DNA from: Craterostigma plantagineum
Taxonomy: Eukaryota; Streptophyta; Magnoliopsida; Lamiales; Linderniaceae
Direction of reading: 5' to 3'
NCBI GenBank assembly: GCA_027422505.1
Contig: JAPQWV010000012.1
Coordinates: 24,257,501 to 24,321,500, forward strand
Length of the DNA: 64,000 nucleotides
Shown here: piece by piece, positions 1 through 11,165 of the stretch
How positions within the stretch are numbered: position 1 is the stretch's first letter
How the letters are laid out: every line of letters begins with the position of its first letter
Position numbers and translations under genes: made by a program
Notes under the pieces: generated by a model
The model's input: the letters and a program-made list of their open reading frames with translations, nothing else
What the model was told of the DNA's origin: nothing
Databases searched by the model: none

Positions 1-3000
1 GTGCGAGCGGCTTCGAAGTACGCCCAATCTAATTTGTGGTACCCCTACGTAGCTATTCGTGGTACCTACTGGTGGAAGATTGCGGTACCTCAACTCACGA
101 TTCCGTGGTACCATATATAGGTCTTTTGTAGAACCTTTTCGGTGCCCCCTCGTTCGAGTGTCGAAAACACGTAGAATCTTGAGCATTAAGGACCTACAGC
201 TTACATAATATGGCAAAGAACAAAAATTAAATATAAAGCAACGTTAAATGAATGCTGACTACGTGGTAAGATATTGTTACTAGCATTGTTGAGTGGAAAA
301 AAAGTTGGCATTTCAATGTAACTATCCTTGAGTCTAATCTTCAACACACCGACTTCGATACAAATTGATCAAGTTAGTATGATTAACTAGGGTAACGTAC
401 TCACGGACCAAAAAATAACCCGAACGACGTCGATATACGCCAAATCTAAGTTGTGGTACCAATACGTAGCTACTTGCCGTACCAACCACTGGACAAATGC
501 CGTACCATATGATGTGCTTCCGTAGTATCATAACTAGGTCTTCTGTAGTGCCTTTTCCGTGCCGTGCGAGCGGCTTCGAACTACGCCCAATCTAATTTGT
601 AGTACCAATACGTAGCGATTTGTAGTACCTGTCCCTGGCCAACTGCGGTACCAGAAAATGTCTTACCATGGTACCATAGATGGGTCGTTTGTAGTACTTT
701 TTCCGTGCCGTGCGAGCGGCTTCGAAGTACGCCCAATCTAATTTGTGGTACCAATACGTAGCTATTTGTAGTACCTATGCTTGGCCAACTGCGGTACCAG
801 AAACTGTTCTACCGTGGTACCATAACTGGGTCATTTGTAGTACCTTTTTCGTGCCGTGCGAGCGGCTTCGAAGTACGCCCAATCTAATTTGTGGTACCCC
901 TACGTAGCTATTCGTGGTACCTACTGGTGGACGATTGCGGTACCACACCTTACGATTCTATGGTACTATACTTAGGTCTTTTGTAGTACCTTTTCGGTGC
1001 CCCCTCGTTCGATTGTCGAAAACACGTAGAATCTTGAGCATTAAGGACCTAGAGCTTACATAAATGGCAAAGAATAAAAATTAAATATAAAGCAACGTCA
1101 AATGTTGACGACGTGGTAAGATATTGTTCCTAGCATCGTTTGAGTGGAAAGAAAGGTGGCATTTCAATGTAACTATCCTTGAGTCTAATCTTCAACACAC
1201 CAACTTCGATACAAATTGATCAAGTTAGTATGATTAACTAGGGTAACGTACTCACGGACCAAAAAATAACCCGAACGACGTCGATATACGCCAAATCTAA
1301 GTTGTGGTACCAATACGTAGCTACTTGCCGTACCAACCACTGGACAAATGCCGTACCATATGATGCGCTCCCGTTGTACCATAACGAGGTCTTCTGTAGT
1401 ACCTTTTCCGTGCCGTGCGAGCGGCTTCGAAGTACACCCAATCTAATTTGTAGTACCAATTCGCTGCGATTTGTAGTACCAATCCTTGGCCAACTGCGGT
1501 ACCAGAAAATGTTCCACCGTAGTACCATAATTGGCTGTTTGTAGTACCTTTTCCGTGCCGTGCGAGCGGCTTCGAAGTACGCCCAATCTGATTTGTGGTA
1601 CCCCTGCGTAGCTATTCGTGGTACCTACTGGTGGAAGATTGCGGTACCTCACCTAACGTTTCCGTGGTATCATATTTAGGTCTTTTGTAGTACCTTTTCG
1701 GTGCCCCCTCGTTCGATTGTCGAAAACACGTGGAATCTTGAGCATTAAGGACCTACAGCTTACATAATATGGCAAAGAGCAAAAATTAAATATAACGCAA
1801 CGTTAAATGTTGACTACGTGGTAAGATATTGTTACTAGCATCGTTTGAGTGGAAAGAAAGTTGGCATTTCAATGTAACTATCCTTGAGTTTATTCTTCAA
1901 CACACCAACTTCGATATAAATTGATCAAGTTAGTATGATTAACTAGGGTAACATACTCACGGACCAAAAAATAACCCGAACGACGTCGATATACGCCAAA
2001 TCTAAGTTGTGGTACCAATACGTAGCTACTTGCCGTACCAACAACTGGACAAATGCCGTACCACATGATGTGCTCCCGTAGTACCATAACTAGGTCTTCT
2101 GTAGTACCTTTTACGTGCCGTGCGAGCGGCTTCGAAGTACGCCCAATCTACTTGTGGTACCCCTGCGTAGCGGTTCGTGGTACCTACTCGTGGACGACTG
2201 CAGTACCACACCTTACGTTTCTACGGTACCGTACTTGGGTCTTTTGTAGTACCTTTTCGGTGCCGTGCGAGCGGCTTCGAAGTACGCCCAATCTAATTTG
2301 TGGTACCAATACGTAGCGTTTTGTAGTACATAGCCTTGGCCAGTTGAAGTACCATAATATGTGCTGCCGTGGTACCATAACTAGGTCGTTTGTAGTACCT
2401 TTTCCGTGCCGTGCGAGCGGCTTCGAAGTATGCCAAATCTAATTTGTCGTACCATTTGTAGTACCTAGAATTGGCCAATTGGTGTACCATAAAATGTGCT
2501 CCCGTAGTACCATAGATGTGTCGTTTGTAGTACCTTTTACGTGCCGTGCGAGCGGCTTTGAAGTACGCCCAATCTTATTTGTGGTACCAATATGTAGCTA
2601 TTTGTGGTATCTTTTTGTGGATAATTGAGGTACCATAATTTGTCGTTTGTAGTATCTTTTCCGTGCAGTGCGAGCGGTTTTGAAGTACGCCCAATCTTAT
2701 TTGTGGTACCAATACGTAGCAATTTGTGGTATCTACTGGTAGACGTTTGCGGTACCGTAGTTAAGTCGTTTGTAGTATCTTTTCCGTGCCGTGCGATCGG
2801 TTTAGGAATAAGCCAAATCTAATTGGTGGTACCAATACGTAGTCATTTGTAGTACCTTGTATTGGATGGTTACAGTACCATACCGTATGCTCTCGTAGTT
2901 CCATTATTAGGTCGTTTGTAGTACTTTTCTGAAATATACTCTGTAACTTGTGGTACCGATTTAAAGACATTTGTAGTACCTACAAGTGTACTTTTGTATT

Positions 3001-3100
3001 TCCATAATGTTCGTTATTGTAGTACTATATGTAGGTTGTTTGTAGTATCTTACAGTACTTGTAGACGTTTGCGGCATATAACAAAAAATTAAACATATGG
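1..3100. repeat. GTACC-rich satellite-like tandem array
   Basis: Degenerate monomers of about 120-150 bp each carry a GTGCCGTGCGAGCGGCTTCG block, then CGCCCAATCTAATTTG and several GGTACC/GTAGTACC words spaced 20-30 bp apart. Monomer heads are visible near 562, 702, 855, 1413, 1558, 2118, 2263, 2406 and 2549. A higher-order unit also recurs: the block starting CCCCCTCGTTCG appears near 145, 996 and 1703, and AACCCGAACGACGTCG near 417, 1269 and 1974, giving unit lengths of about 850 and 705 bp. Open frames here are by-products of the repeat and are not genes. The family was not recognised. Confidence 0.85.
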
Positions 3101-3114
3101 CGACGTATCTACTA

Positions 3115-3275
3115 AGAATGTTCATAACCTATCGGCAACATATCGACAAAAGAATGTGCCGCAACCAATACAAAAGAATGTGCCATAACCTATCGGCAAC
3201 ATATCGACAAAAGAATGTGTCATAACCAATCGGCAACATATCGACAAAAGAATATGCCATAACCACAAAAAGATG
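3115..3275. repeat. Short tandem repeat (CATAACCTATCGGCAACATATCGAC unit)
   Basis: Three imperfect copies of a unit reading roughly CATAACC-ATCGGCAACATATCGACAAAAGAATGTG lie in tandem, with a shortened fourth copy between the first two. It abuts the MULE zinc-knuckle remnant and may be non-coding sequence of the same element. No function was recognised. Confidence 0.7.
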
Positions 3276-3345
3276 GCATAACGACCATATGGACAAAACG
3301 ACAAAATAAACACAACAAAATACATGCAAAATGCGGGCAACTAAG

Positions 3346-3510
3346 CTATGTACGTAAGGCTTCTTTACACGTACGACGATTATGCCCATCTTTTCCACAT
3401 ATTTTGCACTTGTTTCTATTTCTATCAACTTGTGAAGGGTACCTTCGCATCTTTCGGCGACCGGGCATAACACGGATATCTGGATCACGAATATATTCCG
3501 GCTTGAGCAT
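3346..3510 (-). pseudogene. MULE transposase C-terminal zinc-knuckle remnant
   Basis: A minus-strand frame ending in a TAG stop at 3346-3348 encodes about 54 residues. It finishes with a basic stretch and a CX2CX4HX4C knuckle (KCKICGKDGHNRRTCKEA), the usual C-terminal tail of plant Mutator-like and FAR1-type transposases. The frame is closed just upstream by a TGA, and no SWIM or DDE core is seen in the window, so this is a decayed 3' fragment. In living MULE transposases this knuckle follows the catalytic domain and is thought to aid nucleic-acid binding. Confidence 0.6.
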
Positions 3511-4341
3511 TCATCTCATTCGTCGGAATAGGATTGATGACAGCGCGATATGCATCTCATCAATAAATGCGTGCTCTTCTTATATTCGCACAATGCAAAC
3601 AACGCGAGTCCACTAAAGACATTTGTAGACAACATAGCTTCATATAATGGGACCTGTTAAAATTAGAACAACAAATGATACTCACCTTCACTGAGTACGG
3701 TAATTCAACATGCTTTGGTACTGCAAATAAGAAATTGCCTCAACCAACAAATTAGCCAAAATTGAACCAATCGCTCACCTCCCTCGACACCCACAGTATG
3801 GTAATGGCAGAAAATGGAGGATAAAATCCAATTTTTTACAGCTCGACCCCAATAGTCGACAGCCACAGCTCGACACCAAAGCGGGGAAAATCCTATTTCA
3901 CTGCCACAAACATTAACTGAGCACCTCAAGGGAGGGTTCTTGAGCTCAACTTCGTTCGATCGAGCTCAAATCGCTCGATTCAAGAACCTCGACGAGTAAC
4001 CCTCGGTGGAAAAAAAAAACAAAAAAACTTACCTCAACTTACCTGGACCGAGAAACCCACTGTGATTGGATAGGTGAGGAGCTTTTCCGACGAGGAGTTG
4101 AAGACGAAGGGAAGAAAAATATGGGTGACGAGGTCTGGCAACGGTGGCGCGCGGTGTCGTCGATAGAATCAGAGAAGAAAAGATTTAAAAAATAATAAAT
4201 GAAGGGTAAAATCGTCTATTCAATTAAATGGGTAGTGATGTGATGCAATGTTTGGATTTGGGGAGTTTGGTAATAAATAAACTGAAATGGGGAGTTAGTT
4301 GATAAACATTTAACAAATGGGGATTTATTTGAGGTTACCCC
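3511..4341. other. Interval without a recognised gene
   Basis: No convincing coding region was found. A short inverted repeat (GGTTCTTGA near 3937-3946 against TCAAGAACC near 3982-3990) could fold. On the minus strand a possible 36-nt exon is bounded by TTTGCAG and GTGAGT near 3683-3719, but I could not tie it to any gene. Confidence 0.4.
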
Positions 4342-4638
4342 TATAATATAAGGAGAGATTTTAAAGGGAGATAATATATTTTCTATATTGATGATCTTAC
4401 AATGCAACTTAAAACACCTATTTATACTAAAATCATACACTAAAATACAATTTAATCATCTATACAATTCATACAAAAATACAATATATTTTTATACACC
4501 TCATCTTATCATAATTAATGAGTCATTAATATTCCAAAAACATCCACATTTAATCATACAATTTTGATGATTCATTGTGATGAATCATGATTTAATTTTG
4601 ATGATTCATTATTGATGAATCATAATTTGTTCATAATA
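4342..4638 (-). repeat. copia-1 3' LTR (truncated)
   Basis: This is a near-identical direct repeat of 7758-8054. It lacks the 53 bp that lie next to the primer site in the other LTR. Confidence 0.85.
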
Positions 4639-4755
4639 CTCCCCTTGGATGTTTTTCAAAGAATATGTTTTAGTTTGTTGCCTCATTAAAAACCTTACTG
4701 GGAAAACCACAGTTAAGGGAAAAGAGTGACATATTTACTCCGCCTGATGATGACA

Positions 4756-4938
4756 TCATTTTAAATCTCCAAGTCTTCGAATGCCAATTTCATATACTAA
4801 CCTTCTGAAAATTATTGGGGGAAGTGCTTTTGTGAACAAATCTGCAAGATTTTTATTTGATCGCACTTGTTGTACTACAATATCACCACTTTTCTCCAAC
4901 AAGACGAGGGAAGCTTCGACTTCATTTAGGTCTTGCAA
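4756..4938 (-). pseudogene. copia-1 RNase H C-terminal tail
   Basis: The fragment contains SNKNLADLFTKALP, the conserved end of copia RNase H (xxADxxTKxLP). It lies immediately after the integrase fragment, although an intact element would have about 2 kb of RT and RNase H between them. Confidence 0.8.
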
Positions 4939-5311
4939 TTAATTGCAGACGTTTAATCAACGATTCTGCAAGACCTTTTTGCGTATGAACATGTGGCACA
5001 GGATGCTCAACATCAATACCGATAGACATACAATAATCATTAAATGCCTTGGAAGTAAATTCGCCAGCATTGTCAAGGCGTATTTTCTTTATCGGATAAT
5101 CCGGAAAATGTGCTCTTAATCGAACCAACTGAGCAAGCAACCTCGCAAATGCCACATTCCTTGTAGATAATAAACATACGTGGGACCATCTACTCGATGC
5201 ATCAATTAATACCATAAAATATTTAAATGGTCCACATAATGGGTGTATCGGCCCACAAATATCACCATGTATACGTTCCAAAAATACAATAGATTCATTC
5301 TTTACTTTCAT
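4922..5311 (-). pseudogene. copia-1 integrase core remnant
   Basis: About 129 residues match the copia integrase catalytic core. The first Asp lies in HGDICGPI, the second in RLDNAGEFTS, and the region of the third acidic residue reads QKGLAESLIKRL. The frame then joins sequence from the RNase H end, so the deletion in this element starts inside integrase. Confidence 0.8.
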
Positions 5312-5329
5312 TGGTGATGGCCGAACAAT

Positions 5330-5987
5330 TAACTTCCCTTTAGAGCAAGCAGCACAAGATAATTCATTAGATTGAAGAATCCTTTGGTTCTTTATCGAAT
5401 GTCCACGTTAATTTTCAATTATTTTCGCATCATAATTGAACCTGGATTGCCCAACCGGTCATGCCAAACATTAAATGTACTGTCTTCAGTAAACTTCTGG
5501 TTTACGATAGCATACGACTCAATTGTTCTTAGATATGTAGTATAACCCAGAGTCAAAAGAAGGTAATATTTCCACGATTCTTTTATCATTTGAAATCACT
5601 TTTGTCATATGCAAATATTCGACGTCTCCCTTTTCTGCCGTCTCAACATGATATCCATTATTTCGAATAGCTTTAAAGCTTAGTAAATTTCTTTGAGACT
5701 TAGGAGAATATAAGGCATTTTTCGATTATTAGCCTTGTCCCTTTTGGTAGTAAAATGCTAGCTCTTCCGGAGCCTTCAATTATATTTGTACTGCCCGAGA
5801 TAGTAATGACACTTTCTCCTTTCATTTCAAGATGATCAAAATATTTCTTATTTCTCAGAATTGTATGAGTCGTTGCGCAGTCTGCGAGATATAATTCTCC
5901 ATTGCACATGCTCGTATCCATTGTATGAATGTCCTTAATAATAAACACATAATAACCATTATTATTGATAACAAAGCATGCAAACAT
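5330..5987 (-). pseudogene. copia-1 protease/GAG-pre-integrase remnant
   Basis: The frame from 5987 to 5700 contains YLADCATTHTIL, where the aspartic protease DSGA/CTxH motif should be. This is followed by typical post-protease sequence (KGESVITISGSTNIIEGSGRA). The stretch to 5330 carries fragments of the GAG-pre-integrase domain in broken frames. Confidence 0.65.
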
Positions 5988-5996
5988 ACAAATAAC

Positions 5997-7182
5997 TTAA
6001 CACAACGATGCATATAATACAAGCATATAATACAAACATATAATACAACACATAATTAAACATATGATAATAACACATAAGGGAATCACATCAAGCTTAT
6101 TGAAAATCCGCGTCCTCGAAATGAGTACTTTCATCATTGACACCAGAAGTAGAGGCGAGATCACCCTAAACAAGATTTGTTTCAATTTTATTTCCTTTGT
6201 CCTTTTGATATAATTCAACGAGATGTTTGGGCGTGCGATAAGTTTTCGACCAATGGCCCAAACCACCGCAACGATAGCATCGCTCATCATTATCCTTTTG
6301 TTCGGTGTGCCTCTTCTCATCCTTATTATCATAGCTTTTCCTCTTCTGGGAAGACTTTGATAACCACCACGATTGTTATGATAACCAGCACGGAAGTACT
6401 GATAATCACCACCATAATATCCTTGGCCACGACCTCGGCCTTGACCACGGCCTCGTCCGCGGCCGCGATATCCGCCACGTCCACGTCCACGACCATTATC
6501 TCGATTATTATCATTATTATTCCGCCTGACCGCATTCGCTTTAGGGAGCGCAGCCGAACCGGTTGGTCGGGATTCGTGGTTTTTCATCAACAATTCGTTG
6601 TTTTGCTCAGCCAACAATAAAACAGATATTAGATCTGCATACCTTTTGAATTGCCTTTCACGATATTGTTGCTGTAATACTACATTCGACGGATGGAAAG
6701 TGGTGAATGTCTTTTCGAGCTTATCATCATCGGTGATTGCTTCTCCACATAATTTCAATGTAGAAGTAATTCTATGAACTGCAGAGTTATATTCATTCAC
6801 CGATTTAAAATCCTGCAGTCGTAAATTTATCCACTCATACCTTGCTCTCGGCAGGATAACAGTTGTGAGGTGGTCGTATCGTTCTTTCAAACTTTTCCAC
6901 AACTCAGCCGGATCCTTCTCATTTAAGTATTCAGTTTTCAGACTTTCATGAATGTTGTGGCGAAGGAATATAAGGCTTTTGCCTTATCCTGAGGAGTGGT
7001 GGATATGGTTGTGTCACTGGCGTCGGTTGCGCCTGCATCCTGATCTGTTGTGGTTTTCGCAACGATAATGGTGTCACCTAACCTTTGGCTTTCAGGTGAA
7101 TTTCGGCATCTAGTGCCCAAGATAAATAGTTCTTGCCGTTGATATCCAGTGCAACAAATTCGAGTCTTGCCAAGTTCGTCAT
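5997..7182 (-). pseudogene. copia-1 gag, frameshifted
   Basis: The likely ATG is at 7182-7180. The N-terminal copia gag signature (ALDINGKNYLSW) runs into an in-frame stop near 7080, and the frame resumes in other phases. The central frame, about 6902 to 6330, carries the gag core (ERYDHL, YEWINLRLQDFKSVNEYN) and a long Arg/Gly-rich tract (GRGRGRGGYRGRGRGRG) ahead of a zinc knuckle found only in a shifted frame near 6250. A working gag would coat the RNA in the virus-like particle; this copy cannot be translated through. Confidence 0.8.
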
Positions 7183-7704
7183 ATTACTATAAAATATAAA
7201 CAATAAAAAAGAACACAACAAAATATTAAAAGAGATTCATAAATACTCTTCTTTGATATCCTTGATAGTTTCTTCTTCAGTATCTTCTTTTGAAAAAAAT
7301 CGTATGAAAAACTCTATCAACATCCAAATAAACATTAACAGCATCCCAATAAGTGCCCACGTAATAATAATACATATAAACAAATGTTCTTCAAGCATCA
7401 GATAGAGCAACGACATGATTCTATAAAATTTTAAAATCAAATAAGTTAATAGATAAAATTATAATATAATGAAATCTATTCAAGAATATAAGTAAAAATT
7501 ATTTATTTATTTTTTTAACTATTCTCCATCTCATCACCTTAACAAAAATAGAAAGTCGTATTCCACAATTAAACCAACGATTAGTATAAAATTACGGTAC
7601 CTCGACCAAATTGAAGAACTTCGAAAGACGTTGATTCGACGGTTGAAGTTGATTTCTACGGCGGAGGTTGATCTTGACGGTGGAGCGTGATCGTGCTGAT
7701 AACG
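7183..7704 (-). other. copia-1 leader
   Basis: This is the AT-rich sequence between the primer site and the degenerate gag. No other feature is visible. Confidence 0.5.
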
Positions 7705-8054
7705 TGTTATAAAATATTTATTATGATTTATTAAGATTATTTTAAATATATTATGATTATAATATAAGGAGAGATTTTAAAGGGAGATAATATATTTTCT
7801 ATATTGATGATCTTACAATGCAACTTAAAACACCTATTTATACTAAAATCATACACTAAAATACAATTTAATCATCTATACAACTCATACAAAAATACAA
7901 TATATTTTTATACACCTCATCTTATCATAATTCATGAGTCATTAATATTCCAAAAACATCCACATTTAATCATACAATTTTGATGATTCGTTGTGATGAA
8001 TCATGATTTAATTTTGATGATTCATTATTGATGAATCATAATTTGTTCATAATA
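7705..8054 (-). repeat. copia-1 5' LTR
   Basis: This is the direct-repeat partner of 4342-4638. It begins just beyond the putative primer site at 7692-7703. It is AT-rich and contains repeated GATGATTCATTG and GATGAATCAT words. Confidence 0.85.
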
Positions 8055-8414
8055 TTTTTCATTTTATTTATTGTTTTTCAGGTGATAGTTGTTTGTGTAT
8101 TTCGTTATTGCATTAGCAGTAGTTTCTTAATTTCTTAAAATTAATACGCTTTACTAAATAATTAAAATTTCAAAACACTGTGATGTCTGAATTTAAATTT
8201 ATTTCGTTATTATAAATTCATATTGGGTAATTCTATTGGCACCCACCTTTTTTCTATTTGCACCCCCTCGTTAATATGTAGAGTAAACATTAAGTATTTA
8301 CCAATTACATAGCCCATATAAAAGGAAAAAAAGGAGTTTAATGTTAATAATTTAAGTAATATGGTAAAGTAATATTAAATAAATACTTGCCGATTAAAAA
8401 AGTCAATTTTTCCA
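8055..8414. other. AT-rich interval, nothing recognised
   Basis: I looked in particular for the missing glyoxalase 3' exons on the minus strand and did not find them. Confidence 0.5.
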
Positions 8415-8990
8415 TCTGGCGGGCATGGTAAATGAAGGCCCGCCCCGCCCTGACCTACTGGAGGGTAGCGGGCCTGGTGGGCCCGGCCCGTCCTAAAAAT
8501 AAAAGCGAAAAAATTATATATATAAAAAAAGAAAAACATTAAAAATAAACGAATGAGTTGGATTACTCCTAGTCAAACTTACATTCTTTAATAAAATTTA
8601 TTTTGTTATTAAGTTTGATGAAATTAAAAATTAGATCTCAAAAATATAAAACCTATATAATTCATTTACATATTAATTTTTTAAAAATTATATATATTTT
8701 ATGATATTTGGCGGGCCTGAGAATGGCAGTCCGCCCCGGCCTACTGGCGGGTAGCGCGCCTTGTGGGCCCGGCCTGGCCTAAAAAACTAAAAATGAAAAA
8801 AAATATATGAATTACTCCTATTCAATTTAAATTCTTTAATAAAACTTTATTTATGTTATTAAATTTGATTAAATGAAAAATTGGATCTCAACAAATATAA
8901 AAACCTATATAATACAGTTATATATTATTTTTTTAAAAAAATTGATATTTGGCGGGCCTGCCCGCGGCCCGTGCTGGCTTACCCATATTG
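8415..8990. repeat. Tandem repeat with GGCGGGCC core, about 240-290 bp unit
   Basis: Two full units and one partial unit each contain a GC-rich core (GGCGGGC... CGGGTAGCG... GGGCCCGGCC) near 8418, 8709 and 8950, separated by AT-rich sequence with TTGGATCTCA and AACCTATATAAT. It lies in the downstream intron or flank of the glyoxalase gene. Confidence 0.75.
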
Positions 8991-9060
8991 TAGTTTTTAT
9001 TACACATTCACTTTCTATATAAATAAAAATTTATACATGTTTATTGATAGTAAAACTTAC

Positions 9061-9131
9061 CAAAACCCAAAGGGTCTGAGTTTCCATCATGAAAGCCCTT
9101 AAACTCGGGATTGGACTCAGTTCCCCAGTAA
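9061..9131 (-). other. Glyoxalase I exon 5
   Basis: The acceptor CTTGAAG and donor GGTAAGTT bound a 71-nt exon in the family frame ([18 protein letters not shown]). It ends in phase 1, just before the expected metal-binding His exon. Confidence 0.85.
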
Positions 9132-9567
9132 CTTCAAGAAAAAGAAAAAGGGTATATATGAATTCAGGTCCCGTAGAAGTATAATTTAAGATCCAGGCTG
9201 TCAGAAATAACTTTAATTTAAAAGGACCCAATTTCTGTAAAATTTAGAGATAAAGACCTAATTACAAAAGTGATAAAAGTTATATAACCGGTATAGGATG
9301 ATCGTTTTGTGTTACAAACTATCAACATATGTTTTTTTAGAACAATGGAGTTGTACTGCAGAAATGAACTCGTATCGGATGATCATTAACTGGTACGGAT
9401 GAGCGTTTTATGTTACAAAATTTGAACATATTGTTATTTCAGAGCAATGAAGTGGTACTGCAGAAATCAGGTCCTTAAAATTAATTTTTTTTGTCAGGGG
9501 CTGAGTCATAAACGAAACTTCTGATGGTGGTGCCTGAAATGAAAAGTCCCTAAAGAATATACTAGGT

Positions 9568-9575
9568 AATAAAAG
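9568..9575. repeat. Left 8-bp target duplication AATAAAAG of hAT element
   Basis: It is identical to 10419-10426 on the other side of the element. Confidence 0.85.
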
Positions 9576-10418
9576 CATTGTTGTAAAACTCAGCCTAGGC
9601 GGCCGCTTAGGCGGCGCCTAGGCGCTAGTCGGCCACTCACCGTGGCGAATACCACCTAGTCGGCCCCGAGTAACTGAATCACTTAGTAGTCGGCCTAATC
9701 GGGCGATTAATCCGCCTAATCGGCGATTTCTAATTATTTAAATATTCAATTTTATTAATACAAAAATTTGGACTAAGCAAAAACATTGCTAGCGGCCCAT
9801 TTGAATAAAAGAAGGCCCACACAGCTTATTGTAAGTGCTAACTAGGGTGTATATGTTTATATAGAGAGACTTCACCCAGATTTTGAATGAAACAACCGGT
9901 GCGGGACAAACGTTTCTTAATAAAGAACCGACTCCTCCTTAATAGTACTGATAAAATTAATGTTAAAATGAAACCAATAAGTTGGTTGGCTCAGTGGTTT
10001 AGGAAAGAGTAGTAAGTGTCGTGTCTTTCATGTTCAGGGTTCGATTCCAACTCATGATTGTTTCTAGCTATTTTTTTTATATATCCTCACACCCTATTTA
10101 GAGGTAATTTTTGTAACAATGAGCTAAATAAATAGTTAATTACATTGAGTTTTAGTAATAACTAATAATACACTGAAATAAAAAAAAATGGCATAATTTC
10201 ATCTGATATATCGTCGTTTATATAGATAGTGGAATTAACATTATTTATTTAGAATATTTGAAAAAATTTATAATATTGGTATATTTGTTCTGTAGAAAAA
10301 TAAAAAATAAATTACCGACTAATTTCCGCCTAGAAACCGCCTAGGCCCCGCCTAGGCGGTCTAGGCGCTAGGCCCCCCTCGGGCGCCTAGGTAGCGCCTA
10401 GCGCTTTTTACAACCATG
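9576..10418. mobile_element. Non-autonomous hAT element with GC-rich ends
   Basis: The 843-bp element begins CATTGTTGTAAAA and ends TTTTTACAACCATG, an imperfect terminal inverted repeat. Perfect 8-bp duplications (AATAAAAG) flank it, which is diagnostic for hAT transposition. The subterminal sequence on both sides is built of CCTAGGCG/CGCCTAGG palindromic words. There is no transposase. It sits in intron 4 of the glyoxalase gene. Confidence 0.85.
9979..10076 (+). mobile_element. tRNA-derived SINE-like segment
   Basis: A Pol III A box (TGGCTCAGTGG, 9987-9997) and a B box (GGTTCGATTCC, 10038-10048) are about 40 bp apart, close to tRNA spacing. A T run follows at 10069-10076. It lies inside the hAT element, so it either inserted there or is an internal tRNA-like part of it. 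The 3' end is not well defined. Confidence 0.5.
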
Positions 10419-10426
10419 AATAAAAG
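10419..10426. repeat. Right 8-bp target duplication AATAAAAG of hAT element
   Basis: It is identical to 9568-9575. Confidence 0.85.
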
Positions 10427-10461
10427 TAATAGTTAAGATGAGATTTAAATTGATTCCGTAC

Positions 10462-10541
10462 TGCGTGAATTCGAGTGTTGCTTTTCTACCAACGGTCCAT
10501 TTAGTTCGCTCGATGGGATCACTAGGAACCGAAGACAAGTC
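10462..10541 (-). other. Glyoxalase I exon 4
   Basis: This 80-nt exon lies between TTTCCAG and a GTACGG donor. It encodes SDPIERTKWTVGRKATLEFT with the second metal ligand (Glu), and it joins exon 5 in frame to give THYWGTES. Confidence 0.85.
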
Positions 10542-10631
10542 CTGGAAATAATTTTATACGCATTATTTTGAGATTTTGATGATTAAATAGTATGTAAAAT
10601 ATATAGGTGGATATTGTATATACATATATAC

Positions 10632-10692
10632 CTCGTAAGCCAAGAAGTATAGTGAAGCTTTCATCTGTGGAAAGTCCAACCGCTTTAACAAC
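10632..10692 (-). other. Glyoxalase I exon 3
   Basis: This 61-nt exon lies between GGAACAG and GTATAT. It encodes LLKRLDFPQMKASLYFLAYE and completes the AA|G codon from exon 2, although 12.7 kb of intron now separates them. Confidence 0.87.
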
Positions 10693-10738
10693 CTGTTCCA
10701 GGGATAATAATAATAGTGATTAGTAATAATTAATATTA

Positions 10739-10990
10739 GGGACTTGCTATTCACCGTCCCCTTTTTCCTAGTTACCGCACCCTAAAGTGCTTGAAAATGA
10801 CGTTTTTGCCCTTACGATATTTAAATTAATTTAAAAAGAAAAAACTAACTAAATATATAATCATGGTACGAAATACTGAAAACTACATACACAAAAAAAT
10901 TCGAACGATCGATCTCGATACGGAAAAAAAATTCGATTAAACATTTTAGGACCGAACGATCGATATTTCGGTCCTGCAGTGCGCGGGCCG
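10739..10990. repeat. MULE left terminal inverted repeat
   Basis: It pairs with about 23060-23313. The outer 50 bp is nearly identical and the inner part diverges by small indels in A runs. Confidence 0.85.
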
Positions 10991-11026
10991 ATGCTGGCCG
11001 ATCGACTTTTTCGGCCCGCGCAGGCC

Positions 11027-11165
11027 CGATCGAAATCTCAGTTCGGCCCGCACAGGCCCGTCCGAAATCTCAGTTCGGCCCGCACAGGCCCGTCCGAAAT
11101 TTCAGCTCGGGCCGCACAGGCCGGCCGAAATTTCAGTTCGGCCCGTGCACAGCCCGGTATAAAAA
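11027..11165. repeat. GC-rich CGGCCCGCACAGGCCCG subterminal repeats of the MULE
   Basis: About four copies of a 32-35-bp unit (CGAAATCTCAGTTCGGCCCG) lie inside the left TIR. The right side (22785-23010) has a related series of CGGCCGAA words with intervening palindromes. Repeated GC-rich subterminal motifs are common in MULEs. Confidence 0.7.

Larger units (their letters stand above)
4342..8054 (-). mobile_element. Internally deleted Ty1/copia retrotransposon (copia-1)
   Basis: Two direct repeats flank a minus-strand copia body: 7705-8054 (5' LTR) and 4342-4638 (3' LTR, lacking about 53 bp at its distal end). A polypurine tract (CCAAGGGGAG on the minus strand, near 4639-4650) abuts the 3' LTR. 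A TTATCAGCACGA sequence, often seen at copia primer sites, follows the 5' LTR near 7692-7703. The interior runs gag, protease/GAG-pre-integrase region, integrase core, then directly into the RNase H tail. The reverse transcriptase and most of RNase H are missing. The copy is non-autonomous and frameshifted. Confidence 0.88.

Noticed and set aside
334..2970. Several open frames of 60-100 codons on both strands
   Set aside because: They are translations of the tandem repeat, recur with it, and have no domain or plausible gene context.
1..3000. Regular repeats suggestive of a CRISPR array
   Set aside because: Repeats are degenerate, nested and of satellite type, spacers are not unique, and the window is clearly plant nuclear DNA.
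3683..3719. 36-nt exon of an unknown gene
   Set aside because: The splice-like borders are good, but no neighbouring exon or homology supports it.
6177..6620. Plus-strand 147-codon frame
   Set aside because: It is the antisense of the Arg/Gly-rich copia-1 gag segment; the Ile/Thr/Ser composition is a by-product.
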